Source of the DNA: Methanobacteriaceae archaeon
GTDB taxonomy: Archaea; Methanobacteriota; Methanobacteria; Methanobacteriales; Methanobacteriaceae
NCBI GenBank assembly: GCA_029219465.1
Contig: JAQXTL010000015.1
Coordinates: forward strand, 1-64,000
Direction: 5' to 3'
Length of the DNA stretch: 64,000 nucleotides
The notes below the pieces were generated by a model, which was given only the letters and a program-made list of their open reading frames with translations, was not told the DNA's origin and ran no database searches. A program made the translations under genes and the position numbers. Positions 9,385-18,577 of this stretch are shown here, in pieces (within the stretch, counting starts at the first letter, position 1; each line of letters starts with the position of its first letter).

Positions 9385-11373
9385 ATGTCAAAAATTTTTA
9401 TTTCATGTGCACTTCCTTATGCAAATGGACCTTGTCATTTAGGTCATATCCGTTCTACATATTTACCGGCTGATATCTATGCAAGATACAATCGTATGGC
9501 TGGAAATGATGTATTAATGGTTTGTGCTACTGATGAGCATGGTACTCCAATTGCTGTTAAAGCAGATAAGGAAAATAAAAAACCTATTGAAATTTCTAAA
9601 AGATATCATGACATGATTGTTCGTGATGTGGAATCTATGAACATATCTCTTGATAACTTTTCAAGAACTACTGATGAAAAACATTATGAAATTGCTCAAA
9701 AATTCTTTAAAGATTTATATGATAAAGGATTTATTTACAGACAAGATTTAGAGCAATTATACTGTCCTGAATGTAAAAAATTCTTACCTGACAGATATGT
9801 TGAAGGTTTATGCCCTGTTTGTGGTGCAGAAGCTCGTGGAGATCACTGTGAAAAATGTGGAAGAGCTTTAGATCCAACAGAACTTGATGAACCACACTGT
9901 ATTACCTGTGGAACCACTCCTGTTATTAAGGACACTTATCAATATGCATTTAAGTTATCTGAATTTGAAGATGAACTTAAAGACTACATTGACAATAATG
10001 AAAACCTTCCTGCAAATGTTAAAAACTATGCTTCAAACTGGCTTAAAGAAGGATTAAATGATTGGATTTTAACCAGAGATATGGATTGGGGTATTCCTGT
10101 ACCTCTTGATGAAGCTAAAGGTAAAGTATTATATGTATGGATTGAAGCATTTTTAGGTTATATTTCATCTGCTTCTCAATGGTCTGAAAAGTCTGGTAAA
10201 AAATGGGAAGAATATTGGAGCGATTTTGTTGTTCACTTCATTGGAAAAGACATTATCTACCACCACTCAATCTTCTGGCCAGGTTTATTAAAAGCATATG
10301 GATGCAAATTACCTGATAAAATTTACGCTGGAGAATTTTTATCTCTTGAAGGAGAAAAAATGTCCACCAGTAAAAATTGGGTTATTTGGATTGACGATTT
10401 TGTAAAAGACTATGATCCTGATTTACTTAGATACTTCTTAACAATCAATGCACCTTTAAACAAGGATTCTGATTTCTCATGGGATGATTTCCAAAAAAGA
10501 AACAATGACGAATTGGCTGATGTAATTGGAAACTTCTTACACAGAACATTTACATTTACCCGTAAATTCTTCGATAACAAAATCCCAGAATATGCAAATC
10601 CTTCCAATGAAGATGAAGAATTTAGAAAAGCTATTGAAGAGTTACCACAAAACGCTGGTGAATACATATCTAATTTCGAATTCAGAGAAGGTTTACTTGA
10701 AATATTTAAAGTTGCTAAAAAAGGAAACAAATATTTCAACGATCAAGAACCTTGGAAAGCTGTTAAAGAAGACAAACAAAAAGCAGCAAACTGTTTATAC
10801 TTATCAAATCAATTAGCTAAAATATTGGCTTTCACTTTAAAACCTTATTTACCAACCAAAGCTGATGACATAGCTAAAATATTAAATATTGATGATTTAT
10901 CCAACTGGGACGATGCAGCAGTATTCCTCCCTACAGGATATGAAATCAATAAATCCAAACCTTTATTTAAAAAGATTGAAGACGATGAGATTGCTCTTCA
11001 AAAAGAAAAATTACAAGAAAACTTAAAAACTACTGAGGATGAAAATATGAGTGATTTAATTACTATTGACAAATTTGACGAAATTGAAATTAAAATTGGA
11101 CAAATCAAAGAAGCTGAAAAAATTGAAAAATCCGACAAATTATTAAAATTACAAATCGATGTAGGAGAAGAAAAACCTAGACAAATCGTTTCAGGTCTTG
11201 CTAAAGTTTACAACCCAGAAGACTTAATTGATAAAAAAGTATGTGTAATCGTAAACTTAGAACCTGCTAAATTGTTCGGAACCTTATCTGAAGGTATGGT
11301 ACTTGCAGCTGGAGATTCCTGTGCATTATTAACTCCTGATGAACAAGGTAAAGTCGGCGAAAGAATTCAATAA
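9385..11373 (+). CDS. metG: Methionyl-tRNA synthetase
   Basis: Class I aminoacyl-tRNA synthetase charging tRNA-Met. The HIGH motif is CHLGH at residues 17-21 and the KMSKS motif is EKMSTSKNW. The zinc-binding insert has the paired knuckles CPEC, CPVC, CEKC and CITC, typical of archaeal MetRS. The C-terminal ~110 residues form an EMAP/Trbp111-like tRNA-binding domain (ITIDKFDEIEIKIGQI, then VSGLAKVY), so the protein is the long fused form of 662 residues. AAGGGGATTATATTAA precedes the ATG. It probably heads the transcript that continues into the next two genes. Confidence 0.97.
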   Translation: MSKIFISCALPYANGPCHLGHIRSTYLPADIYARYNRMAGNDVLMVCATDEHGTPIAVKADKENKKPIEISKRYHDMIVRDVESMNISLDNFSRTTDEKHYEIAQKFFKDLYDKGFIYRQDLEQLYCPECKKFLPDRYVEGLCPVCGAEARGDHCEKCGRALDPTELDEPHCITCGTTPVIKDTYQYAFKLSEFEDELKDYIDNNENLPANVKNYASNWLKEGLNDWILTRDMDWGIPVPLDEAKGKVLYVWIEAFLGYISSASQWSEKSGKKWEEYWSDFVVHFIGKDIIYHHSIFWPGLLKAYGCKLPDKIYAGEFLSLEGEKMSTSKNWVIWIDDFVKDYDPDLLRYFLTINAPLNKDSDFSWDDFQKRNNDELADVIGNFLHRTFTFTRKFFDNKIPEYANPSNEDEEFRKAIEELPQNAGEYISNFEFREGLLEIFKVAKKGNKYFNDQEPWKAVKEDKQKAANCLYLSNQLAKILAFTLKPYLPTKADDIAKILNIDDLSNWDDAAVFLPTGYEINKSKPLFKKIEDDEIALQKEKLQENLKTTEDENMSDLITIDKFDEIEIKIGQIKEAEKIEKSDKLLKLQIDVGEEKPRQIVSGLAKVYNPEDLIDKKVCVIVNLEPAKLFGTLSEGMVLAAGDSCALLTPDEQGKVGERIQ

Positions 11374-11390
11374 ATATATTTTAGATTAAA

Positions 11391-12968
11391 ATGCCTGAAT
11401 CTGTCCTAGTAAACAAAGCGGAAAACTTCCTAAAAGAGATAGCAAACGATGCTATTAGTCTTGAGAATATCGAAGATTTCGATACTTTTAAAGACCTCTA
11501 CTTTAAACTAGATGACAGATTAGACTTTTTACAAAACTTAAAAGATGATATGGATGCACAGGGTTACACAACCCCTTTTACATCCTTAAATAAATATGGT
11601 GCAAAATCAGTAGCTGACGTTGATGTTGAGGAGATGGGTGAAAATAGTCGCCACAACAAAATATTTAGAATGAAAGCAAATACTAAGAAAAACATTCTAG
11701 ATAGAGTTAAATCAGCTATTGACTCACATAAAATTGCTATTGGAAACTTGGAGCAATTTGGATATGTAAAATGCAATTCATGTTATAAAAAATATTCAAT
11801 GAGTGACTACAAACAAATGGACGGTAAATGTAGTTGTGGAAGTACTGGTTTTTCATTTAAAGTCCAAAAAGATGCTACTCATAGAATAGAAATAATCCCA
11901 TACTTACCATTGTCCGGTAACTATATGGTTTTAAGAAACCAACTTTCTGCTTTTGGTCGTGAATCTCTTAAAAAAGTTTTAAATATCTTAAAACAGGAAC
12001 GTAGGGGTGTTGTTAAAACAATAGCTTTAGTAATTCGTTTTAGAGATAAAAACAACAGATTGGTTAGAAAAAACATTACTCTTGATTCAGAATATGTAAA
12101 TAACTATGAAGAAGAAGTAAGAAGATTATATGGAAATCGTGTGAGAATTGAAGCATTGAGATTCCATAGAACAAAACCTGCTATTATTGATGATAATCAT
12201 GCAAGAACTGCTCTTGCTATTGGTTATGTAAGATATAGTGAAAAGATAATCCAAGAGATTGAAGACGACATATTAAAAAGAAAACTTACTGATTTTAAAC
12301 GAATCAACAAATACGATGAAATCATTGCGGAATATGAAAATAAAAACCCTGATTTCATTGATGATTATGATTTGGATGCTATTGAGAAATGGAGAAAATC
12401 TCAAATTGAAGATAATTTCAAACGCCTAGGATTTTATGACAAATTTGGAAACATAAACAGATCCCTTAGTCGTGATTTGAAAAAAAGAGAAAGTGTCTAT
12501 AAAAATATCTTTAGAAATATCGCTCCTACATTGATTATTTGGGATATATTCAGATATTACCTTACTACTTCAAACAATTCACGTAAGATTGATATTAGTC
12601 CATTCCCGTATATTAGGGTAGAATTAGACAGAGAACAAAGAAAAGTATTCCAGGCTACTAACAGAAAGGTAATTGAGACTTTAAATAACTTCACCAATAT
12701 CAAAATTATTCCTGTTTGTGAAATGGACTTACTTTTGTATGATAAATTCAAATTTGAAAAAGAAATCAAAAGTTCCAATATTAAATTTAACAATGTTGCT
12801 TTAGGTGCTGCACTGATTCATGAAAACTCTGATATTGACCTTGAAAGTATCAGTAATGCGTTTAATATTAATGAATCCAAAATTAAAAAGGAAATAAAAA
12901 ATATTGACAATATTAAAAATCCAAAAAGCGACAAATCCAAGAAATTTTTAGATTTAATTAAGAAATAG
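11391..12968 (+). CDS. Methanogen conserved protein of unknown function (DUF530-like)
   Basis: A 525-residue protein 17 bases downstream of metG. It has a helical N-terminus, a four-Cys zinc-ribbon-like element around residues 126-144 (CNSCYKKYS, then CSCGS), a central alpha/beta region, and a basic, charged C-terminal part ending in KKFLDLIKK. It looks like the DUF530 family found in methanogens; that assignment is from memory of the overall layout and is moderate at best. The zinc ribbon plus basic character fits RNA or DNA binding. No good ribosome binding site precedes the start, but coupling to metG is likely. Confidence 0.7.
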   Translation: MPESVLVNKAENFLKEIANDAISLENIEDFDTFKDLYFKLDDRLDFLQNLKDDMDAQGYTTPFTSLNKYGAKSVADVDVEEMGENSRHNKIFRMKANTKKNILDRVKSAIDSHKIAIGNLEQFGYVKCNSCYKKYSMSDYKQMDGKCSCGSTGFSFKVQKDATHRIEIIPYLPLSGNYMVLRNQLSAFGRESLKKVLNILKQERRGVVKTIALVIRFRDKNNRLVRKNITLDSEYVNNYEEEVRRLYGNRVRIEALRFHRTKPAIIDDNHARTALAIGYVRYSEKIIQEIEDDILKRKLTDFKRINKYDEIIAEYENKNPDFIDDYDLDAIEKWRKSQIEDNFKRLGFYDKFGNINRSLSRDLKKRESVYKNIFRNIAPTLIIWDIFRYYLTTSNNSRKIDISPFPYIRVELDREQRKVFQATNRKVIETLNNFTNIKIIPVCEMDLLLYDKFKFEKEIKSSNIKFNNVALGAALIHENSDIDLESISNAFNINESKIKKEIKNIDNIKNPKSDKSKKFLDLIKK

Positions 12969-12975
12969 TGATTAT

Positions 12976-13440
12976 ATGGATGAAGATGTAACAACAATTC
13001 ATATAACAAAAGCCTTAAGTTCTGCAATTATTGTGGATTTAATGGAAAAATATCCTAATTTAGAGACTATTACATGTTCTCCTAGTGTTTATAACAGAAC
13101 TTCAGATACATATATTGATGCACTATCACAGCTTGATATTGAAGTTGTAAAAAAATATAACTGGGGAGCGGAATCTAAAACAAACGGTGAAGAGTTTAAG
13201 GTTTTAGAATTGTCAAATGAAGGATTTAAACCTAAACAAATAGCTGAAAAATTAGATTTAAAACTTAGTCGTGTTTATTATTTATTGAAAAAAGCTGATG
13301 CTAAATTTGATAATAGAAAAAGAAAACACAATCATGTAGAGATTAAAAACCTTAAAGATGATGGTTTATCTGCAAAAGAGATTTCTGAAAAATTAGATAT
13401 TCCCTTAAGGACTGTCTATTATATTTTAAATAAAAAATAA
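12976..13440 (+). CDS. Protein with tandem helix-turn-helix motifs
   Basis: A 154-residue protein. The N-terminal 60 residues form a small alpha/beta domain (IHITKALSSAIIVDLMEKYP). It is followed by two successive helix-turn-helix units that resemble each other: KPKQIAEKLDLKLSRVYYLL at about residues 85-104 and SAKEISEKLDIPLRTVYYIL at about 133-152. Both share the pattern KxIxEKLDxxLxxVYYxL, so the second HTH probably arose by duplication. The GTGAT ribosome binding site overlaps the stop codon of the upstream gene, so it belongs to the metG transcript. Likely a DNA-binding regulator; target unknown. Confidence 0.8.
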   Translation: MDEDVTTIHITKALSSAIIVDLMEKYPNLETITCSPSVYNRTSDTYIDALSQLDIEVVKKYNWGAESKTNGEEFKVLELSNEGFKPKQIAEKLDLKLSRVYYLLKKADAKFDNRKRKHNHVEIKNLKDDGLSAKEISEKLDIPLRTVYYILNKK

Positions 13441-13476
13441 TTACTTTTTTTAATAATGAACATTAAATAGTTTATT

Positions 13477-14490
13477 ATGATGATTTTACCACAAATTCCT
13501 TTATATGGGATAGCTTTAATCTGTGGATTACTATCTTTTTTTGTAACCAGATTAACTATGCCAAGGATGATTAGAAAGCTTGAAGCCGCGAATATTGTTG
13601 GGAAAGATATTCACAAATCCTGGAAACCTATTGTTGCGGAAATGGGTGGATTTGGTATTCTTTTCGGGTTTATTATAGGAATGTTTTCTGGAATATATAT
13701 GCACGATATTCTAGCATTCAAATTAGTTATTGTTTTAGTAGTAATATTGATTGTTGGAATAATCGGTATTGCTGATGATTTACTTGCTCTATCTTCAAAA
13801 GAGAAGTTTATTTTACTTTTCCTTGCAGGTCTTCCATTGATTTGGGCAGCACCACCTAATGTGGGAATATTATACTTAATTACAATTCCTATTGCATTAT
13901 CTATTGGTTCTAATTTAACCAATATGCTTGCTGGTTTAAATGGTATTGAATCAGGTTTAGGTATTATTTCAATGACTTCACTTACCATTGCATGTATTAT
14001 TCTTGGAAAATACGATGTAACTATCATTTCCATGAGTATGCTTGGTGCATTAATCGCATTTTTATACTACAACAAATATCCTGCTAAGATTTTCCCAGGA
14101 GATACTGGTACATTAATTATTGGTGCAGCTATTGTTTGTATTGCGTTTATTGGACGTGTAAAGCTTATTGCATTTATTGTATTGATGCCAAATATCATTG
14201 ATGCTGCTTTAAAATTCTATTCTGCAGGATTTATGAACCGTCAACAGCAAAAACCAACTCAATTAAACGAAGATGGTAAATTAGTAAGACCAGATGCTGG
14301 TTTTAAATCAATGATCAGGTTAATTTTAAGAAAACCTATTGCAGAAAAAGATGCTGTTAGAATAATCTGGGCTATTGGAGTAGTATTTGGAATTATTGGT
14401 ATTCTTGTAGCATTAATAATGCCTGGTGCACTTGAAAACCAGACTTTAGTTAACTTCTTACAGATTAAAGAGATGTTTTATTATATTTAG
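13477..14490 (+). CDS. MraY/GPT-family sugar-phosphate polyprenyl transferase
   Basis: An integral membrane glycosyltransferase family 4 protein (337 residues, about ten membrane segments). It transfers a sugar-1-phosphate, probably GlcNAc- or a related amino-sugar phosphate, from UDP-sugar to a polyprenyl/dolichyl phosphate carrier. Family motifs are visible: ADDLLALSSKEKFIL (metal-binding Asp pair), NMLAGLNGIESGLG, and PAKIFPGDTGTL. The start could be 13477 or the next ATG at 13480. Whether it serves N-glycosylation (AglH-like) or pseudomurein precursor synthesis cannot be decided here. The next gene starts directly at its stop codon. Confidence 0.88.
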   Translation: MMILPQIPLYGIALICGLLSFFVTRLTMPRMIRKLEAANIVGKDIHKSWKPIVAEMGGFGILFGFIIGMFSGIYMHDILAFKLVIVLVVILIVGIIGIADDLLALSSKEKFILLFLAGLPLIWAAPPNVGILYLITIPIALSIGSNLTNMLAGLNGIESGLGIISMTSLTIACIILGKYDVTIISMSMLGALIAFLYYNKYPAKIFPGDTGTLIIGAAIVCIAFIGRVKLIAFIVLMPNIIDAALKFYSAGFMNRQQQKPTQLNEDGKLVRPDAGFKSMIRLILRKPIAEKDAVRIIWAIGVVFGIIGILVALIMPGALENQTLVNFLQIKEMFYYI

Positions 14491-14499
14491 GTGTTTAAT

Positions 14500-15171
14500 A
14501 TGATGAGACCATACACAATTTTAAATGCTGCTATGACTTTAGATGGTAAAATCGCAACAAAAACCGGAAGTTCTAATATTTCAGGAAAAAAAGATTTAGA
14601 AAGAGTTCATGAGCTTAGAAAAGAATGTGACGCAATTATGGTTGGAATTGGAACTGTACTTGCAGATGATCCAAGATTAACTGTTCACAAAATTGATGCA
14701 AATCCTGAAGATAATCCTGTTCGTATTGTAGTTGACAGCAAATGCAGAACACCTGAAGATGCTAGAATTACAAATTTTGATGCTAAAACAATTATAGCCT
14801 GTGCAAGAGAATTTAAAGAGGATTTTGAAGCATCTGATAAATATGAAACATTTAAAAAAAGAGGTGTTAAGTTTATTTATTCTGGAAGTGACAGGGTTGA
14901 TTTAAAGCTTTTAATGAGTTATCTTCATGAGGAAGGTATTGATAAGTTAATGCTTGAAGGTGGATCAACTTTAAACTTTTCTATGATAAAAGCAGGTCTT
15001 ATTGATGAAATAAGAATATGTGTTGCTCCAATGGTTGTTGGAGGCAGTGAATCTAAAACATTTTTTGATGGTGAAGGTTTTGATTTAATGGATGAAGCAG
15101 TTAAACTTGAATTAACTGATTCATACACTTTGGATAAGGATTTGATTTTAACTTACAAAGTTTTAAAATAA
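14500..15171 (+). CDS. arfC: Diaminohydroxyphosphoribosylaminopyrimidine reductase (riboflavin/F420 pathway)
   Basis: 2,5-diamino-6-ribosylamino-4(3H)-pyrimidinone 5'-phosphate reductase, an NAD(P)H enzyme acting early in archaeal riboflavin and FO synthesis. The RibD C-terminal reductase fold is clear from NAAMTLDGKIA near the start, HELRKECDAIMVGIGTVLADDP, and LMLEGGSTLNFSMI. I choose the ATG at 14500 (223 residues): GGTG at 14490-14493 is the ribosome binding site. A longer frame would start on the GTG that forms part of this site. The gene is tightly linked to the MraY/GPT-like gene. Its 3' end overlaps a convergent gene by nine bases. Confidence 0.88.
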   Translation: MMRPYTILNAAMTLDGKIATKTGSSNISGKKDLERVHELRKECDAIMVGIGTVLADDPRLTVHKIDANPEDNPVRIVVDSKCRTPEDARITNFDAKTIIACAREFKEDFEASDKYETFKKRGVKFIYSGSDRVDLKLLMSYLHEEGIDKLMLEGGSTLNFSMIKAGLIDEIRICVAPMVVGGSESKTFFDGEGFDLMDEAVKLELTDSYTLDKDLILTYKVLK

Positions 15172-15627
15172 ATCCATGAAACTTGCATTTTTACAAATAC
15201 AATATTTACAAAGGGATTTTTTATCCTTGATATATTTCATTCGACCCTTGCAATAATAGGTGCCGTTTGAAATGTATACTTCTTCTTTTTTGTCTTCGCT
15301 GTATGGGTGAAGTGGTTTTTTAGCTATTAGTGCCAGGTAGAGTGTAATGTTTTTGGTGAATCGTTGCTGTTCGTCTTCACCTCCACAATACTTATCAAAA
15401 TAAAAGTCAATATCTTGATTGATACTTTTAATTATTTTATCATCCACTTCAAAATCATCAAATATAACTGTCCCATATATATCATCGTATACATTTGAGT
15501 TATATTTGGCAAGTTTCTTAGTTAATGGGTCTTGATATCTATCATCAGTTACTTTATTTTTTAAATAATCAATAGGATAACTTTTCAAATCCTTTCTAAT
15601 AATATCTAAAAGTTTGGATGCTTTCAT
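15163..15627 (-). CDS. UPF0305/DUF2115-like conserved methanogen protein
   Basis: A 154-residue protein with a helical N-terminal half and a Cys-containing C-terminal part. The closing region has [21 protein letters not shown], then [11 protein letters not shown]. The layout of LHP, a YYC strand and a terminal C-x2-C-x-C resembles UPF0305 (DUF2115) proteins of methanogens, of unknown function. The start ATG overlaps the stop of the upstream PHP gene by four bases (ATGA-type), so the two are co-translated. Confidence 0.7.
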   Translation of the reverse strand: MKASKLLDIIRKDLKSYPIDYLKNKVTDDRYQDPLTKKLAKYNSNVYDDIYGTVIFDDFEVDDKIIKSINQDIDFYFDKYCGGEDEQQRFTKNITLYLALIAKKPLHPYSEDKKEEVYISNGTYYCKGRMKYIKDKKSLCKYCICKNASFMDLF

Positions 15628-16289
15628 AAAATCCCTTTACTTTTAAGTAACTCACGAGGATTATCAACAATAGCTTTCATTGCTTCATCATGGCTTAATC
15701 CTGCACCTAATGCAACTTCATATGATTTATCAAAAGTGATAATGTCTCCAGGTGCGTGAGTGTCTGTATCAACAAGTAATTTATTTCCAACTTCACGTGC
15801 AATATTTGCAACATGACCGTTTCCAAGACAGTGTCCTTTACGAGCTGAAATTTCAAGATAAATATCATTTTTTAAAGCAATTTCTGCTTCTTCTTTGGTA
15901 ATTAAACCAGGATGTCCTATAATATCAACATATTTTGACTCAACAGCAGCACGGTTGGTTCCAGGAGTAACAGGTTCGTTTAATGTCTCACCGTGAACAA
16001 CAACAATTTTTGCACCTAACTGTTTAGCTCTTTTTGCAATTCCATCAATTGATTCTACAGGAGCGTGGGTAACTTCAGCACCTAAAACAACAGTAATATC
16101 CCAGTTAGCATTAATATCATCAATAGCATCCTGAATTGAAGGAATATTATCAACATTATACCAGTCAACATGATCAGTAATAGCTATTACTTCATGATTT
16201 AATTTTAAAGCTCTTCTTGCAAGTTCTGAAGGTAATAATTCCCCGTCACTAAATAAACTATGCATATGTAAATCAATTCTTTTATTCAA
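15624..16289 (-). CDS. PHP-domain phosphoesterase
   Basis: A 221-residue PHP-superfamily metal-dependent hydrolase. Metal ligands are visible in [13 protein letters not shown] (HxH), [10 protein letters not shown] (TDH), VVHGETL, DIIGHPG and [12 protein letters not shown] near the end. These match the polymerase-and-histidinol-phosphatase fold. Within the family it looks like stand-alone PHP hydrolases (YcdX-like); the substrate is not determined by sequence. First gene of a two-gene unit with the UPF0305-like gene, read divergently from fprA. Confidence 0.85.
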   Translation of the reverse strand: MNKRIDLHMHSLFSDGELLPSELARRALKLNHEVIAITDHVDWYNVDNIPSIQDAIDDINANWDITVVLGAEVTHAPVESIDGIAKRAKQLGAKIVVVHGETLNEPVTPGTNRAAVESKYVDIIGHPGLITKEEAEIALKNDIYLEISARKGHCLGNGHVANIAREVGNKLLVDTDTHAPGDIITFDKSYEVALGAGLSHDEAMKAIVDNPRELLKSKGIL

Positions 16290-16322
16290 AATTAGACCTC
16301 ATTTTAATTAATATGATAATAT

Positions 16323-16368
16323 TTTATATAATACATACAATATAAATTTATATAACTATATAGGAGGT
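16323..16368 (+). promoter_or_regulatory. fprA promoter and strong ribosome binding site
   Basis: The stretch has a TATA-like TTTATATAA at 16323-16331, other TATA-like AT blocks to 16354, and a near-perfect archaeal Shine-Dalgarno AGGAGGT at 16362-16368, seven bases before the fprA ATG. The strength of both signals fits a highly expressed oxidative-stress enzyme. Confidence 0.6.
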
Positions 16369-16375
16369 TATTAAA

Positions 16376-17599
16376 ATGAAAGCAAAAGCATTTAAAATTG
16401 CAGATGGAGTATATTGGGTTGGAGTAATCCACTGGAACAGCAGAACTTTCCACGGTTACGGAATTCCTGGAACTTCATACAACGCATATTTAGTATTTGG
16501 TGAAGAAAAAACTGTTTTAATCGATAACGTTTACAAAGGAATGTTTGAACAATTCGATGCAAGAGTAAAAGATGCATTCGAACAAGAAGGTAAAGAGTTC
16601 AAAATTGATGTTTTCGTACAAAACCACTCAGAAATGGACCACTCAACATTCTTAAGAGAAACTATTGAAAAATACAATCCTGATGCTGAAATATATGCAT
16701 CACAAAACTGTATTAACTTCTTAGAAGCACAATACCACAACTTCTCTGATTTAGAACTCACTCCTGTTGCAACTGGAGATGAATTAGATATTGGTGGTAG
16801 AACCTTAAAATTCGTATCTGCACCAATGCTTCACTGGCCTGACAGCATGTTCACTTTCCTTGCAGAAGACGGAATTTTATTCTCAAACGATGCATTTGGT
16901 CAACACCTTGCTTGTTCAAAAAGATATGACACTGATTACTCACTTGACCACATTATAAGAGAAGCACAAAAATACTACGCTAATCTTGTAACTTTAGGTT
17001 CCCCAATGCTTAGAATGAAACTTGAGGAATTAACAAACAGCGGTGTTTTAGAACAAGTTAAAATGATTGCACCATGTCACGGTCAAATCTGGACTAACCC
17101 AGCACCTATTGTAGAAAAATACTCTGAATGGGGATCAGGTGTATGTAAAGACAAAATCACTGTTATCTACGACACTATGCACCACTCAACCGAAAAACTC
17201 GCATTCCAAATTGCAGAAGGTATTATGAGTGAAGGTGTAGAAGTTGCAATGTACTTTATGCAAGAAGACGGTCCTGATGATGTAATTACCGACATTTTAG
17301 ACTCAAAAGCTATTGCACTTGGTGCACCTACAATGATGAACAAACCGTTCCCAAGAATCGGAAACATGATGTACTGGTTAGATTGTGTTAACTTCAAAGG
17401 AACCGGAAGTGAAAAAGATGCTTTAATCTTCTCATCCAAAGGATGGGGTGGAGGAGCAGTAGCTAAACTCCAAAAAGATTTAGAAGAAGCTGGATTTAAC
17501 GTAACTGACACTATGGACGTATTATTTGTACCTGATGAAGATGTGCTTGCAGAAGCATTCGAAAAAGGTGCACAACTTGCACGTTCCATCAAAGAATAA
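16376..17599 (+). CDS. fprA: F420H2 oxidase (diflavin flavoprotein A)
   Basis: FprA reduces O2 to water with electrons from reduced F420, a cytoplasmic O2-detoxifying enzyme of methanogens. The N-terminal beta-lactamase-like domain carries the diiron ligands in NHSEMDHS (His84, Glu86, Asp88, His89), with further ligands near MLHWPDSMF and ILFSNDAFG. The C-terminal flavodoxin domain starts near residue 255 (VIYDTMHHSTEKLA) and contains SSKGWGGGAV. The 407-residue length is standard for FprA. A strong promoter and ribosome binding site precede it, and a T-rich tract follows at 17612-17632. Confidence 0.95.
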   Translation: MKAKAFKIADGVYWVGVIHWNSRTFHGYGIPGTSYNAYLVFGEEKTVLIDNVYKGMFEQFDARVKDAFEQEGKEFKIDVFVQNHSEMDHSTFLRETIEKYNPDAEIYASQNCINFLEAQYHNFSDLELTPVATGDELDIGGRTLKFVSAPMLHWPDSMFTFLAEDGILFSNDAFGQHLACSKRYDTDYSLDHIIREAQKYYANLVTLGSPMLRMKLEELTNSGVLEQVKMIAPCHGQIWTNPAPIVEKYSEWGSGVCKDKITVIYDTMHHSTEKLAFQIAEGIMSEGVEVAMYFMQEDGPDDVITDILDSKAIALGAPTMMNKPFPRIGNMMYWLDCVNFKGTGSEKDALIFSSKGWGGGAVAKLQKDLEEAGFNVTDTMDVLFVPDEDVLAEAFEKGAQLARSIKE

Positions 17600-17611
17600 T
17601 TTCTAATTATT

Positions 17612-17632
17612 CTTACTTTTTTTCTTTTTTTA
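17612..17632 (+). terminator. Oligo-T terminator after fprA
   Basis: Two T-runs (seven T's each, split by one C) directly follow the fprA stop codon, without a strong hairpin. This is the usual archaeal intrinsic terminator form. It could separate most fprA transcripts from the flavodoxin gene. Confidence 0.5.
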
Positions 17633-17645
17633 TAAGGTTTTTATA

Positions 17646-18152
17646 ATGTCTAATTTAATTATTTATTTTTCAAGAGCTAATGAAAACTATTTTAGTGGCG
17701 AGACTAAAATTGTTGAAAAAGGCAATACCCGCCATATTGTAGACATTATCCGAAAACATATTGATGCTGATTTATTTGAAGTAATTCCAAAAACAGATTA
17801 TCCTCATGATTATTTGGAATGCACACAGGTTGCTAAAAAAGAGTTAAAAAATAAAACAAGACCAGAACTTGAAAAAACACTTACAGATATTTCTTCTTAT
17901 GATGTAATCTATATCTGTTTTCCTATCTGGTGGGGAACACTTCCAATGGCAATGTGGACACAACTCGAAAAGTTAGATTTTACTGGCAAAATTATTAAAC
18001 CATTTGTAACACATGAAGGATCCAAGTTTGGTAAATCTCTTAAAGATTTAAAAAAACTATGTAAAGGTGCAGAAATTAAAAAAGGATTTGAAATTTCAGG
18101 ATCAAACATTAAAAATGCAACTTGTATGGTTGAAATCTGGTTAAAAGAGTAA
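17646..18152 (+). CDS. Flavodoxin-family protein
   Basis: A 168-residue flavodoxin-like protein. The start LIIYFSRANENYF and the later YDVIYICFPIWWGTLPMAMW, with VTHEGSKFGKSLKDLKKLC, are typical of the Flavodoxin_4 type of FMN-binding proteins in anaerobes. It probably carries or transfers electrons in redox-stress metabolism, consistent with its place behind fprA. Only the family is certain. About 60 AT-rich bases separate it from the next regulator gene. Confidence 0.85.
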   Translation: MSNLIIYFSRANENYFSGETKIVEKGNTRHIVDIIRKHIDADLFEVIPKTDYPHDYLECTQVAKKELKNKTRPELEKTLTDISSYDVIYICFPIWWGTLPMAMWTQLEKLDFTGKIIKPFVTHEGSKFGKSLKDLKKLCKGAEIKKGFEISGSNIKNATCMVEIWLKE

Positions 18153-18223
18153 TATAAATTCACCATTTAAACACAATTTATTTATACTTATTGTTAATAT
18201 ATTAATAATAAGGAGTGTTAATA

Positions 18224-18484
18224 GTGGATGATGAAACATTAAAAAAATACGCATACGTAACAATTTCAAAATACAGGAAAAACACAGTAAAATCACTAAA
18301 AGATGATGTTAAAATTCCAACACAAATAGCAAAAGACACAGGAATTAGAAGAAACCACATATCCAAAGTATTAAGAGAACTAAAAGACTGTGGTGTTGTT
18401 GAATGTATAAATGAAGAAGCAAAAAGAGGAAGAATTTATCGTTTAACAAAATCTGGTGAAGCTATTGTTGAGCATCTTGACTGA
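18224..18484 (+). CDS. Small winged-helix transcriptional regulator
   Basis: An 86-residue single winged-helix protein, same length as the gene at 2733-2993 and clearly related: KIPTQIAKDTGIRRNHISKV for the HTH, CINEEAKRGRIYRLTKSGEA for the wing. I start it at the GTG at 18224 because AAGGAG lies at 18210-18214 with a seven-base spacer; a GTG nine bases earlier sits directly on that site. It follows the fprA-flavodoxin pair and may respond to redox state, but this is inference from position. Confidence 0.82.
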   Translation: MDDETLKKYAYVTISKYRKNTVKSLKDDVKIPTQIAKDTGIRRNHISKVLRELKDCGVVECINEEAKRGRIYRLTKSGEAIVEHLD

Positions 18485-18577
18485 ATCTTAATTCACTACT
18501 TTTTTTAGAATAATTTTATTTAAATTTAAATAAATGATATATCCAAATTTATAAATAACAATTAATTTGACTTATAA

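Noticed and set aside
16392-17592. Minus-strand open frames across fprA
   Set aside because: They are shadows of a fully recognised gene and contain no motifs.
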